A model generated the notes under the pieces. It was not told the DNA's origin. It worked only from the letters and a program-made list of their open reading frames with translations, and made no database searches. 64,000 bases of DNA from JABWBH01 sp964526695 (GTDB lineage: Bacteria; Planctomycetota; Phycisphaerae; UBA1845). A program made the translations under genes and the position numbers. Where the stretch lies: contig CAZGJA010000089.1 in assembly GCA_964526695.1 (NCBI GenBank), positions 62,001 through 126,000 of the forward strand, in the 5' to 3' direction. Shown here one piece after another: positions 41,267 through 49,026 of this stretch (positions are counted from its first letter, which is position 1; the number at the start of each line of letters is the position of its first letter).

Positions 41267-41791
41267 ATGACTCGGACTGAACTGGCCTCGCGGATCAAGG
41301 AGGCGGCGTATCTGGAGGGTGATTTCACGCTGCGCTCCGGGCGCAAGAGCAAGTATTACCTCGACAAGTATTTGTTCGAGACACAGCCGGACATTCTTGC
41401 GGCGCTGGGGGAGCTATTCGCCGGGCACGTCGCGGCTACGACGACGCTGATCGCGGGCGCGGAGCTGGGGGGCGTGGCGCTGGCGGCGTCCGCGGCGATG
41501 GCGGCGGCCAAGCCGTTCGTCATCATCCGCAACGCGAAGAAGGACTACGGGACGCAGAAGATGTTCGAGGGCCGGCTCGTGGCGGGAGATCGCGTGCTGC
41601 TGGTCGAGGACATCGCCACCACCGGCGGACAGGTGCTCGAAGCGGCGAAGGTCATCGCCGGCGTCGGCGCGAAGGTGGAGCGCATCGTCGCGGTGATTGA
41701 TCGCCGTGAAGGCGCTCGGGAGAACATCGAAGGCGCGGGCTTCGTGTTCGAGTCGCTGTTTACGACGGCGGATTTGGGAATCGGTTCGTAG
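41267..41791 (+). CDS. pyrE: orotate phosphoribosyltransferase
   Basis: The 174-residue enzyme makes OMP from orotate and PRPP. The PRPP loop VLLVEDIATTGGQVLEAAKVI and FTLRSGRKSKYYLDKY, with GAELGGVALAASAAM, are diagnostic. The length is normal for short PyrE forms. It stands 45 bases after an inverted-repeat element, and no other pyr genes are in the window. Confidence 0.94.
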   Translation: MTRTELASRIKEAAYLEGDFTLRSGRKSKYYLDKYLFETQPDILAALGELFAGHVAATTTLIAGAELGGVALAASAAMAAAKPFVIIRNAKKDYGTQKMFEGRLVAGDRVLLVEDIATTGGQVLEAAKVIAGVGAKVERIVAVIDRREGARENIEGAGFVFESLFTTADLGIGS

Positions 41792-41913
41792 GCGCAGAGT
41801 TGTGGTTCTCACCCTGAAGCGGCGGGCGAAGCCCGCGCGACGGAGATTCTCCGTGCCCATGACGTTTCGCCGGACCCGCCCGGCGCCTCGGACCCGCGAC
41901 CTCTCGCCCGCCT

Positions 41914-43023
41914 CTACAGATTCTCTCCGGCAAAGAACGCCAGCGCCATGCGGTCGGCCATGGCGGGGTTGGAGAAGATCATCGGCAGCAGGTAGTGCAT
42001 GTCGGTATTGGGCGGCGAGAGATAAGCGGCCATTTCGGCTCTCCATCGCGTTTCATACGTCATCAGCACGTCCTGCGGGCGCGGGGCGGCGGACGCTTCC
42101 AGCAGCACGTCCGCGGCGATGCGCGCCGACCACATCGCCGGGTACAACCCCTCGTGGCTCAGCGCCGCCACGAAGCCGCCCGCGTCGCCGGCGACCAGCG
42201 CGTTCTTGCTGACGTGCGTGTCCATCTCCAACGCGAACGAGGCGGGGGAAAAGGTGATCTCCGCGGAGGCGGCCGGCGCGGACAGGTCCACGGGAAAGAG
42301 CTGCTTCTCAAAGAGCTTGCGGCAGAGCTGAACGAACATCGGGCGGACCTGCGGCTTGTCGCCGGACCAGTTGAGCGTCACGCCGCACCCCGCGGGCGAG
42401 CGCACCAGCAGCGCGAAGCTGCCCTCGCGGTCCAGCCCAAGCACCACGCCGACGCTGCCTTCATCGGCCGCGCCGTCCACGGTAAACGCCGTGCCCAGCC
42501 ACACCGGTCGCGTGGCCGGCGAGCGCGAGAACTTGAGCCGATCGAGCCACGGCGTGCCGCGCCCGGCCGCCAGCAGCAGGAACCTGCCGACCACCGCCTC
42601 CGCCGCGCCGCGATGCACAACGACCCGATCCTCCAGCGGCTCGATCGCGCTGATCTCATGTCCGACGTGCAGAGCAGCGCCGGCCTGCGTCGCCGCATCG
42701 ACAAGCGCATTGTCGAATCGCGTGCGATCGACGAGGAAACCGATGGAGTCCTTCAGCCGCGGCGAGGACGATTTCGTCAGGTCGGCGTTATGGAACGTCA
42801 CCTGCTGGAAGGGATGGGCGAGCACGTCGTCCAGCGGGGCTTTCAGCTCGTCCAGGAGCGGGCGGGCTTTGAGGTTAAGCCAACCGGCGCCGGTGGCCGC
42901 GCGCGGAAAGCCGGCGCGATCCACGAGCGCCACGCGCTTCCCCGCTCGCGCGAGCTTGATTGCTGCGGCCGCCCCTGCCGGACCAGCCCCGGCGATCACC
43001 ATGTCAAATTCGCGCGCGTTCAT
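41914..43023 (-). CDS. FAD-dependent oxidoreductase, geranylgeranyl-reductase-like
   Basis: The 369-residue flavoprotein has the FAD motif DMVIAGAGPAGAAAAIKLARAGKRVALVD, then LLLAAGRGTPWL and the second FAD contact NALVAGDAGGFVAALSHEGLYPAMWSARIAADVLLEA. It resembles the geranylgeranyl reductase/FixC-like group that hydrogenates isoprenoid chains or quinone side chains. ATGs at 43029 and 43023 are both possible. Single gene, substrate unknown. Confidence 0.85.
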   Translation of the reverse strand: MNAREFDMVIAGAGPAGAAAAIKLARAGKRVALVDRAGFPRAATGAGWLNLKARPLLDELKAPLDDVLAHPFQQVTFHNADLTKSSSPRLKDSIGFLVDRTRFDNALVDAATQAGAALHVGHEISAIEPLEDRVVVHRGAAEAVVGRFLLLAAGRGTPWLDRLKFSRSPATRPVWLGTAFTVDGAADEGSVGVVLGLDREGSFALLVRSPAGCGVTLNWSGDKPQVRPMFVQLCRKLFEKQLFPVDLSAPAASAEITFSPASFALEMDTHVSKNALVAGDAGGFVAALSHEGLYPAMWSARIAADVLLEASAAPRPQDVLMTYETRWRAEMAAYLSPPNTDMHYLLPMIFSNPAMADRMALAFFAGENL

Positions 43024-43088
43024 GGGCATATCATACCCTGACGGGGCAAGTCATGCGTGGGACCGGTTCTCCACAGAATCGGATCATC

Positions 43089-43226
43089 GGCGGGCATAGC
43101 CCGCCCTGCGTGCGAATGGGCTCGTCGATGGTGTCCTAACGTACTGCCTCTTTGAAACTGCAACGAATTCGAAACGGAGGGGGGCGGGCCTCTGGCCCGC
43201 CGGCGGGCGAGGACGCCCGCCCCCCC
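43089..43226. repeat. GGCGGGC-type palindromes
   Basis: GGCGGGCATAGCCCGCC (near 43091) matches the repeat at 31191. A second block (about 43180-43226), GGGGGGCGGGCCTCTGGCCC and GGCGGGCGAGGACGCCCGCC, is a pair of nested hairpins. No gene lies between 43030 and 43291. Confidence 0.6.
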
Positions 43227-43291
43227 AAGCTCGCCGCCCCCAAGACTGAACGCCGTGATACTTGAGAGGCACTACCCTGGCTCGCTGCTGC

Positions 43292-44629
43292 TCATTCCTT
43301 ACTGAGTCGATCCCACAGCGCGCTCCGCGTGGCGCCCAGTTGATCGTAGGCCTTCTGCAATTCCTGCCGCAAGGCCTGCATCACCGGGTCGTCCGGCATG
43401 ACCGCCGTCGCGCCGGCCTCGACCAGTCCCTCCACGCGGGCGAGCGCGTCGTTGATCCTCCCGGACGCCTCCGCGAACTCGCGCGAGGCGTCGAAGATGA
43501 AGCTCTCCTTCTCGGCCTGCGGCGAGGGCCGGTAGAGCAGGCGCCAGGGGTTGCGCTTCAGGTCCTTGCCGGTCTGGGCCAGGTGGTCGCTCATGATGCG
43601 GAGGTTGTTCAGCGTGGCGTCGATGTTGGGCTTGTTGAGCACGACGCGCTCGCGCATGGCGTCGGCGAGAACCTCGACGTCCGCCATCGCGGCGTTGAGC
43701 TTGCCGGCCAGTTGATGCACCTCCGCCAGCAGGCTCATGCCGTCGTCGCGATTCAGCTCTCCGGCAATCGGTTCGAGCACGCGCAGCGCGAGCGTTTCCG
43801 AGGACTGGCGCACATGCCCCATCGTCGCGCGCACGTCCGGGCGGTTTTCCTGCAGAATGCCCGTGACTTCCGACAGCGCGAGGTTCAACTCGTCGATGCC
43901 CAGGCCCAGCCGCGCCGCCAGCGAGGCGTCGTTCGTCGTCTCCGTCTGCTCGCGGATGTTGGCGGCGATGGCGGTGACGTGCTCGACGGTGACCTGCAGG
44001 CGGGCCATCAGGGCGTCGCGCTGCTGCGTGTCGGTCTGCTCACGGACGTTGCGCATGGCAAGCGCCAGGTCGAAGACGGTCTGACGCAGCGCGGAGATCA
44101 GCGAATCCGCCCGGGTCTCGTCGAACTGCGTCTTGATCCGCGCCAGCAGGCTGTCGGGGACGCCGGCATCCAGCTCGCCGGCCAACCTGGAGAACTGCGC
44201 CGTCAGCCCGCCCACGTCTCCGGTAAGCGGCGTGCTCGTCGTGGCCTTCTCAGGGGAGGTGCCGCGCGTGCGAATCTCCAGCGTGCCCGGTCCGCCCAGC
44301 AACGGACCGACGGCCACGACTTTGCAATCCCGCCGGACATCCAGCGATTTCTCGACCTGCACGCGCACGGCCGTGACCGGCGCGCGATTCACCGCCGCGT
44401 CCCCTTCGACGATTCCGACGGAGGAGATGCGCCCCACGTCGCGTCCGCCGTAACGCACCGCGGAGCCGGGCTTCAGCAACGGCAGCGGCGAATCGGCCGG
44501 GAAGTGAACCACCAGATCCTCGCCGCCGCGAAGGGCGCCCTTGCCGATAAAGACAGTGAACGCCACGGCCAGCGCCAGCATGACGATGACCGTCAATCCC
44601 AGTTTGAAGTGTTCACGCTCTTTGGCCAT
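43292..44629 (-). CDS. mlaD: MlaD/MCE-family lipid transport protein
   Basis: The 445-residue protein has one N-terminal membrane helix (LGLTVIVMLALAVAFTVFIG) and an MCE domain at about 35-120 (GEDLVVHFPADSPLPLLKPGSAVRYGGRDVGRISSV). The rest is a long helical/coiled segment with repeating patterns such as VEHVTAIAANIREQTETTND and TLNNLRIMSDHLAQTGKDLKRNPWRLLY, as in YebT/PqiB or Mce relatives that form periplasmic tubes. It belongs with the MlaF and MlaE genes upstream but is separated from them by 274 bases of repeats. Confidence 0.88.
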   Translation of the reverse strand: MAKEREHFKLGLTVIVMLALAVAFTVFIGKGALRGGEDLVVHFPADSPLPLLKPGSAVRYGGRDVGRISSVGIVEGDAAVNRAPVTAVRVQVEKSLDVRRDCKVVAVGPLLGGPGTLEIRTRGTSPEKATTSTPLTGDVGGLTAQFSRLAGELDAGVPDSLLARIKTQFDETRADSLISALRQTVFDLALAMRNVREQTDTQQRDALMARLQVTVEHVTAIAANIREQTETTNDASLAARLGLGIDELNLALSEVTGILQENRPDVRATMGHVRQSSETLALRVLEPIAGELNRDDGMSLLAEVHQLAGKLNAAMADVEVLADAMRERVVLNKPNIDATLNNLRIMSDHLAQTGKDLKRNPWRLLYRPSPQAEKESFIFDASREFAEASGRINDALARVEGLVEAGATAVMPDDPVMQALRQELQKAYDQLGATRSALWDRLSKE

Positions 44630-44643
44630 GGTCCGTTCATCTA

Positions 44644-44877
44644 ACTCCCCTCCCTCGCAGGGAGGGGCTGGGGGAGCGTCACGATACCCGAATCAGGCCG
44701 GGCCGTGTTGAGTCCCGCTTCTTCGACTCCGCCTCTTCGACTCTACCTCACGTGGTCGGGTGGCACGGGTCCGCAGCAGCGGACCCGTGTTGCCTCCGGG
44801 CAAACTCCCGCTTCCGATACTCCACGGCCTGTTCCCGCCTGCGCGGGAATGACGGAATACGCCATACCGTGCCACCC
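44644..44877. repeat. repeat cluster with one family nested in another
   Basis: It holds a C/G-rich hairpin of the CCCTCCC type (44644-44680), module B (44760-44791, arms CACGGGTCCG/CGGACCCGTG) and an inverted module A whose halves (CCACGGCCT at 44822-44830; ACGCCATACCGTGCCACC ending about 44877) are separated by a family C hairpin, GTTCCCGCCTGCGCGGGAAT onward (44831-44853). The nested copy shows that C entered after A/B. Confidence 0.78.
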
Positions 44878-44903
44878 GTGCGCCGTTCGCCGCGCCTGCA
44901 TGT

Positions 44904-45770
44904 CTATCCCTGAATGATCAACTTCTCAAACATACTCAATCCGTCGCGATCCGTCAGCGGGCCAGTGCTGGCGCCGTTGAGGAACTGGTGCAGGAGCTGG
45001 TCCGCGTCGTCGCGGAGCGTGGCCGGATCGGCGTCGCGGAGCTGCTCGAAATCCTCGCGCTTTCCGATCCGCAGGACCCGCCCTTTCTCCAGCATCACCA
45101 TCCGGTCGGCGATGCGAAAAGCCGAGTCCATCTCGTGCGTCACCACCACGCTGGTGACGTGGAGCTTCTTGGAAAAGTCCATCATCAGCTCGTCGATGGC
45201 GGCCGAGGTGACCGGGTCCAGCCCGGCGCTGGGCTCGTCGTAAAAGAGGATTTCCGGATCGAGCGCTGTGGCCCGCGCCAGCCCGGCGCGTTTCTTCTGT
45301 CCGCCGGAAAGCTGGGAGGGCATCTTGTCGCGGTGGGGCAGCATCTTCACCTGCTGAAGCTTGAGCGTCACGATGATGTCGATCACGGCGGGATCGACGG
45401 AGGTGTGCTCGCGCAGCGGCAAGGCCACGTTCTGCGCCACGGTGAGCGAATTGAACAGCGCCCCGCTCTGGAACAGGATGCCGAAGCGCTGGCGGATGCG
45501 GTCCAGCTCGACCTCGTCCACGGCGGCAAGATCGCGCGCATGGTCCATGTCGCTGGTGTGGTAGGCGATGGAGCCGCCGTCGATGCGGTATTCGCCGATG
45601 AGGCAGTTCAGCAGCGTGCTCTTGCCGCAGCCGCTGCCGCCCATGATGACCAGCGTCTCGCCGCGGAAGATGTCAAACGACACGCCGTCGAGCACGCGCA
45701 CGTCCTCGCCGTCGCGGTCGGGGAACGACTTGACGACGTCGCGGATCGAGATGACGACGGTGGAATCCAT
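44904..45770 (-). CDS. mlaF: MlaF-type ABC transporter ATPase
   Basis: The 288-residue ATPase has Walker A GGSGCGKSTL, Q-loop FGILFQSGALFNSLT, signature LSGGQKKRAGLARA, Walker B EILFYDEPSAGLDP and H-loop VVTHEM. The FQSGALF and EPSAGLDP segments are those of the MlaF/Ttg2A group, which drives phospholipid movement between the two membranes. It follows mlaE by 88 bases. The C-terminal extension (about 40 residues after KREDFEQLRD) is common in this group. Confidence 0.93.
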   Translation of the reverse strand: MDSTVVISIRDVVKSFPDRDGEDVRVLDGVSFDIFRGETLVIMGGSGCGKSTLLNCLIGEYRIDGGSIAYHTSDMDHARDLAAVDEVELDRIRQRFGILFQSGALFNSLTVAQNVALPLREHTSVDPAVIDIIVTLKLQQVKMLPHRDKMPSQLSGGQKKRAGLARATALDPEILFYDEPSAGLDPVTSAAIDELMMDFSKKLHVTSVVVTHEMDSAFRIADRMVMLEKGRVLRIGKREDFEQLRDADPATLRDDADQLLHQFLNGASTGPLTDRDGLSMFEKLIIQG

Positions 45771-45858
45771 GAAGAAGCTGCTGGCTGCTAGCTCTTAGCT
45801 GCTCGCCAGAACGGTGGGCAAGCACACTTCCGGGCGATGCTGACGGTAAATCCGCGCA

Positions 45859-46713
45859 TCATATCTTGAACACGTAGAACACGATGGTGAACACGACATC
45901 GACGGCGATCAGCGACACGATGCTCTTGACGACCGTCGCGGTGGTGGCGCGGCCCACGCCTTCGGCGCCGCCCCGGACGTTGAAGCCCTCGTAGCACGCG
46001 ATCATGGAGATGGTCACGCCGAAGACGGCGGCCTTGGCAAGCCCGCCGTAAAAGTCCGACAGCTTCAGCGCCTGCCGCGTGAACTCGACGTACACCTCGG
46101 CGCCGAGATCGAGCACGAAGACGGCCGTAATCATCCCGCCGAGCACGCCGACGAGGTCGGCGATGACCGACAGCCCCGTGAGCATGACGACGGTGGCGAC
46201 GAAGCGCGGGACGACGAGGAAGCGGACAGGGTTCATGGCGTGGGCGCGGAGGGCCTTGATTTCCTCGCCCTCGACCATCGAGCCGATTTCCGCGGCGATC
46301 GACGCCCCCGCGAAGCCGCTGAGCACGATCGCCGTGATGAGCGGACCCAGCTCGCGCACGACGGCGATGCCCACGACGTCGGCGACGCGCTCGAGCTGCC
46401 CGTACTGCTGGAGCGTGGGCGCCATCTGCAGGGCGATGATGATGCCGATGAAGATCTGCACGAGGACGACGATGCCGATGCTGCGCACGCCGACGCGGAC
46501 CATCTGTTGTAGGAGCGTGGCCCGTCCCAGCCGGCCGCGCGGGCGGATGACGCCTTCGACGCACCAGTGCAGCGTCTCGCGCAGGAGGTCCACCAGCCCG
46601 CCGAACGTGGTGATGGAATCGCGCGCGAAGCGCCACTGCGCGTCCGCGAACCGACCGACGGAAGACACCGCGCGATGCAGCGCGGATCGACCTTCGTGCG
46701 GCGTGTCGGTCAT
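45859..46713 (-). CDS. mlaE: MlaE-type permease
   Basis: The 284-residue protein has five or so membrane segments and the MlaE signature: VLSGFAGASIAAEIGSMVEGEEIKALRAHAMNPVRFLVVPR and GGLAKAAVFGVTISMIACYEGFNVRGGAEGVGRATTATVV. It is the membrane half of the ABC lipid transporter with MlaF. Its start overlaps the STAS gene stop by four bases (ATGA), so the two are coupled. Confidence 0.94.
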   Translation of the reverse strand: MTDTPHEGRSALHRAVSSVGRFADAQWRFARDSITTFGGLVDLLRETLHWCVEGVIRPRGRLGRATLLQQMVRVGVRSIGIVVLVQIFIGIIIALQMAPTLQQYGQLERVADVVGIAVVRELGPLITAIVLSGFAGASIAAEIGSMVEGEEIKALRAHAMNPVRFLVVPRFVATVVMLTGLSVIADLVGVLGGMITAVFVLDLGAEVYVEFTRQALKLSDFYGGLAKAAVFGVTISMIACYEGFNVRGGAEGVGRATTATVVKSIVSLIAVDVVFTIVFYVFKI

Positions 46714-47048
46714 GGAGCGGGAGCCTCCTCTTCGCCGTCCACAATGGTGAAGAAGCGATCGAGCCGTGTGACCTCAAAGACGCCGCGGACTCGCGCATTG
46801 GGGCCCATGAGCGTAAGCTTGCCGGAATACGACTTCACGCGCCGCGCGATTTCAACCAGTGTGCCGACGCCGGACGAGTCGAGGTACGACACCGCGGCGA
46901 GCTGGAGCACCATGTGCACGGGCTTTTCGTTGCACAGCTCGATCATTGACTTGTGAAAGTCGGGGGAGCGGGACATGTCGATCTTGCCCGCCAGCCGGAC
47001 AACGACCGTGTCGCCCTGGCGGTCAATGGATGTAATGACTTTGCTCAT
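46710..47048 (-). CDS. STAS-domain protein (MlaB-like/anti-sigma antagonist-like)
   Basis: The 112-residue single STAS domain (VVRLAGKIDMSRSPDFHKSMIEL, VSYLDSSGVGTLVEIARRVKSYSGKLTLMGPN) carries DSSG, the phosphorylation-type serine of anti-sigma antagonists. Next to mlaE and mlaF, it is probably the MlaB-like regulator that binds the ATPase. The serine leaves open partner-switching control by a kinase. Overlaps its upstream gene by 26 bases. Confidence 0.88.
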   Translation of the reverse strand: MSKVITSIDRQGDTVVVRLAGKIDMSRSPDFHKSMIELCNEKPVHMVLQLAAVSYLDSSGVGTLVEIARRVKSYSGKLTLMGPNARVRGVFEVTRLDRFFTIVDGEEEAPAP

Positions 47049-47385
47049 CGTCTGTTGAAGCCGATTCCGCCAGCCGCCGTCGCCATTGATCCGCCACCGC
47101 GGCGCGCCTCGTCGCCGGCCAGTCCGCTTCGAACTCGATCGCCTGCCCGGTCAGCCGCCGCAGCCCCTCGGCCGCGAGCATGCGCACGGCCGGGTCTTCA
47201 TCCTCCAGCCGATCCACCAGCAGCGGGGCAAGCGAAACGTCGCCCTGCCGCACGACAGCGGTGACGGCCTTGCCTCGCTGAATCGGATCCACATCCTCCA
47301 GCGCCGGCGTGCCCCGCACCGGCTGCGTTGAGGCGCACCCTGCGGCGCCTGCCATGCCGAGCGCGATGGCGCCAAGCCGGAGCAT
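47023..47385 (-). CDS. HEAT-like repeat lipoprotein
   Basis: The 120-residue protein from ATG 47385 has a lipoprotein signal (LRLGAIALGMAGAAGC, lipobox GAAGC) followed by HEAT-like helices (VTAVVRQGDVSLAPLLVDRLEDEDPAVRMLAAEGLRRLTG). It likely sits in a membrane facing the periplasm. As first gene of the mla unit and overlapping the STAS gene, it may be an accessory factor of lipid transport, which is inference. The longer frame to 47439 is less likely. Confidence 0.7.
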   Translation of the reverse strand: MLRLGAIALGMAGAAGCASTQPVRGTPALEDVDPIQRGKAVTAVVRQGDVSLAPLLVDRLEDEDPAVRMLAAEGLRRLTGQAIEFEADWPATRRAAVADQWRRRLAESASTDDEQSHYIH

Positions 47386-47602
47386 CGCCGCTTCGTACGA
47401 TCCACGTCGTCGATTGGCAGAGCGGCTGCAGACTGTCATACTGCGTCACCGAGCCTGCCCAGCCGTCCCTGTCGCGGTCTGCGGCACGGGCAGATTATAA
47501 AGACCCGGCGTGGTACGCGAAAGCCTCTTTGTGGTCTGAGCCAAAGCAGCGGGGGCGGGCGGTATCGTGTCCCCGGTCCGGCAGCATGGCGGCACCGGTC
47601 GG

Positions 47603-47696
47603 GTGGCACGGTCTGGCGTACTCGCCAGGCCGTGGGAGTATGGGAATCAGCGTGCTCCACTTGCCGCACGGGTCCGCTGCTGCGGATCCGTGCCAC
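47603..47696 (+). repeat. REPIN-like hairpin doublet
   Basis: Module A (47603-47635) and inverted module B (47666-47696) with a 30-base spacer. It lies in the 367-base gap between the divergent mla operon and the GNAT gene; no other element was seen in that gap. Confidence 0.87.
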
Positions 47697-47752
47697 TCGA
47701 CGCGAACGCGACCCGGCAGAGGTGGCGCCGTGACGCGCTCCGCTTGAACGGA

Positions 47753-48688
47753 ATGACGCAAGGGATGCAGATCTGCGATGTGACCTCTGCCGACCCGCGG
47801 TACCTGCCCACGATGGGCAGGTTGCTGGCGGCGTTGGGGACGCTGATCGACGACCCGACTCGGCTCCGCGAATGGCTGGAGTCCCAGCGTCGCTTGCGCG
47901 TCGACACGGATCTGCTCGTAGCAGCGTGCGAGGGCGACCGGGTGGTTGCGTCGGCCGCAGCGCTGGGCTTGCCCGGTCGTGCCGCATTGCTTCTGCTGCC
48001 GCCCCGCTTGCCAGCGCGAACCGCGCCGCAGCTTGCCCATGCTCTCGTGCAACGTGTCAAGGGACGTTGCGCGGACGCCGGCTTTCGAGTGATCCAGGGG
48101 CTGACGGAAATCGAGGACCGAACCTGGCCCGCCGTCTTGCGCGATTGCGGATTCCGTTTCGTCACGCGTCTGCTGCACCTGCGGCGCGGCGTGACCGCTG
48201 ACGACGCCCGCGCCGGAAACCACAGCGACCTGAGGTGGATTCCGTACAGAGAGGCAGAGCGATTGCGGTTCATCGCCATGCTGGCACGAACGTACGAGGG
48301 CACGACAGACTTTCCGGAGCTGTCGGCCGCGCGCTCCGCTGAGGAGGCGTTGGAGTCGCACAGCGCGGCCGGCGAGAGCGGCACCCAGATGTGGGGGCTG
48401 GGGTTGCGGGATGACCAACCCGTGGCGGTGCTGCTGGCAGCGCTGCATCCAAGCCTGTCGATGCTCGAAGTGGCGTACCTCGGCGTGGCGCGGGAGGCGC
48501 GGGGCCGGGGAATCGGGGGCCAAGTCCTTGCCAGAGCAAGGGATGTCGCTGTGCGCGCGAGTGCCACAGTGTTGGCACTCTCCGTCGATCGGCGCAACGC
48601 GCCGGCGCGACGGCTCTACGATCGCTGGGGATTCCGCCCCAGTGGCGAGCGGGACGCCTGGATTCACGTCGTCTCCGACGACGTATGA
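47753..48688 (+). CDS. GNAT-family acetyltransferase
   Basis: The 311-residue protein seems to hold two GNAT-like halves. The C-terminal one is complete: LSMLEVAYLGVAREARGRGIGGQVLARARDVAV with the acetyl-CoA loop, then LALSVDRRNAPARRLYDRWGFRPSGERDAW. The N-terminal half (RVVASAAALGLPGRAALLLLPP) looks degenerate. Such tandem GNATs resemble mycothiol-synthase or N-acyltransferase types. Substrate unknown. It precedes the dnaA region. Confidence 0.82.
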   Translation: MTQGMQICDVTSADPRYLPTMGRLLAALGTLIDDPTRLREWLESQRRLRVDTDLLVAACEGDRVVASAAALGLPGRAALLLLPPRLPARTAPQLAHALVQRVKGRCADAGFRVIQGLTEIEDRTWPAVLRDCGFRFVTRLLHLRRGVTADDARAGNHSDLRWIPYREAERLRFIAMLARTYEGTTDFPELSAARSAEEALESHSAAGESGTQMWGLGLRDDQPVAVLLAALHPSLSMLEVAYLGVAREARGRGIGGQVLARARDVAVRASATVLALSVDRRNAPARRLYDRWGFRPSGERDAWIHVVSDDV

Positions 48689-48712
48689 GGCTTCGCGCGT
48701 CGTCTCCCGCGG

Positions 48713-48866
48713 TTGTCCACAGCATGTGACACCCGTCCGCGCGGGCGTGTGGAATGCGCCAAAAAAAATTTGCGAAATCTAAACCGTTGTCCGAGCGAAA
48801 GCCCCGCGCCGCGCGAGTCCCGCGCGAAAAAAAAGATCGTTGACTCGATGAAGAACGTGTTATACT
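48713..48866 (+). promoter_or_regulatory. dnaA upstream region: DnaA-box-like site, A-rich tract, promoter
   Basis: The 338-base gap 48689-49026 has no credible gene. TTGTCCACA (48713-48721) differs by one base from the DnaA box TTATCCACA. An A-run with TTTGCGAAATCT lies at 48761-48781, and another A8 at 48827-48834. TTGACT (48840-48845) and TATACT (48861-48866), 15 bases apart, are a likely dnaA promoter with a short spacer. One box alone is weak evidence for oriC; autoregulation of dnaA is the simpler reading. Confidence 0.5.
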
Positions 48867-49026
48867 TCACCCGTCGCCACAACAGGCGGCAAAGGCGAAG
48901 TTCGTGGTCGTCGTGGCTGCCCGCGACACAAGCGAAGTATCAAGAGTCAGGTTCGTTCAGGCCTTCTTTCTTTCGGCGTTGATCATCTCGTCCGTCGGGT
49001 CGGCTCATCCAGGAGGAGGAGCAACG

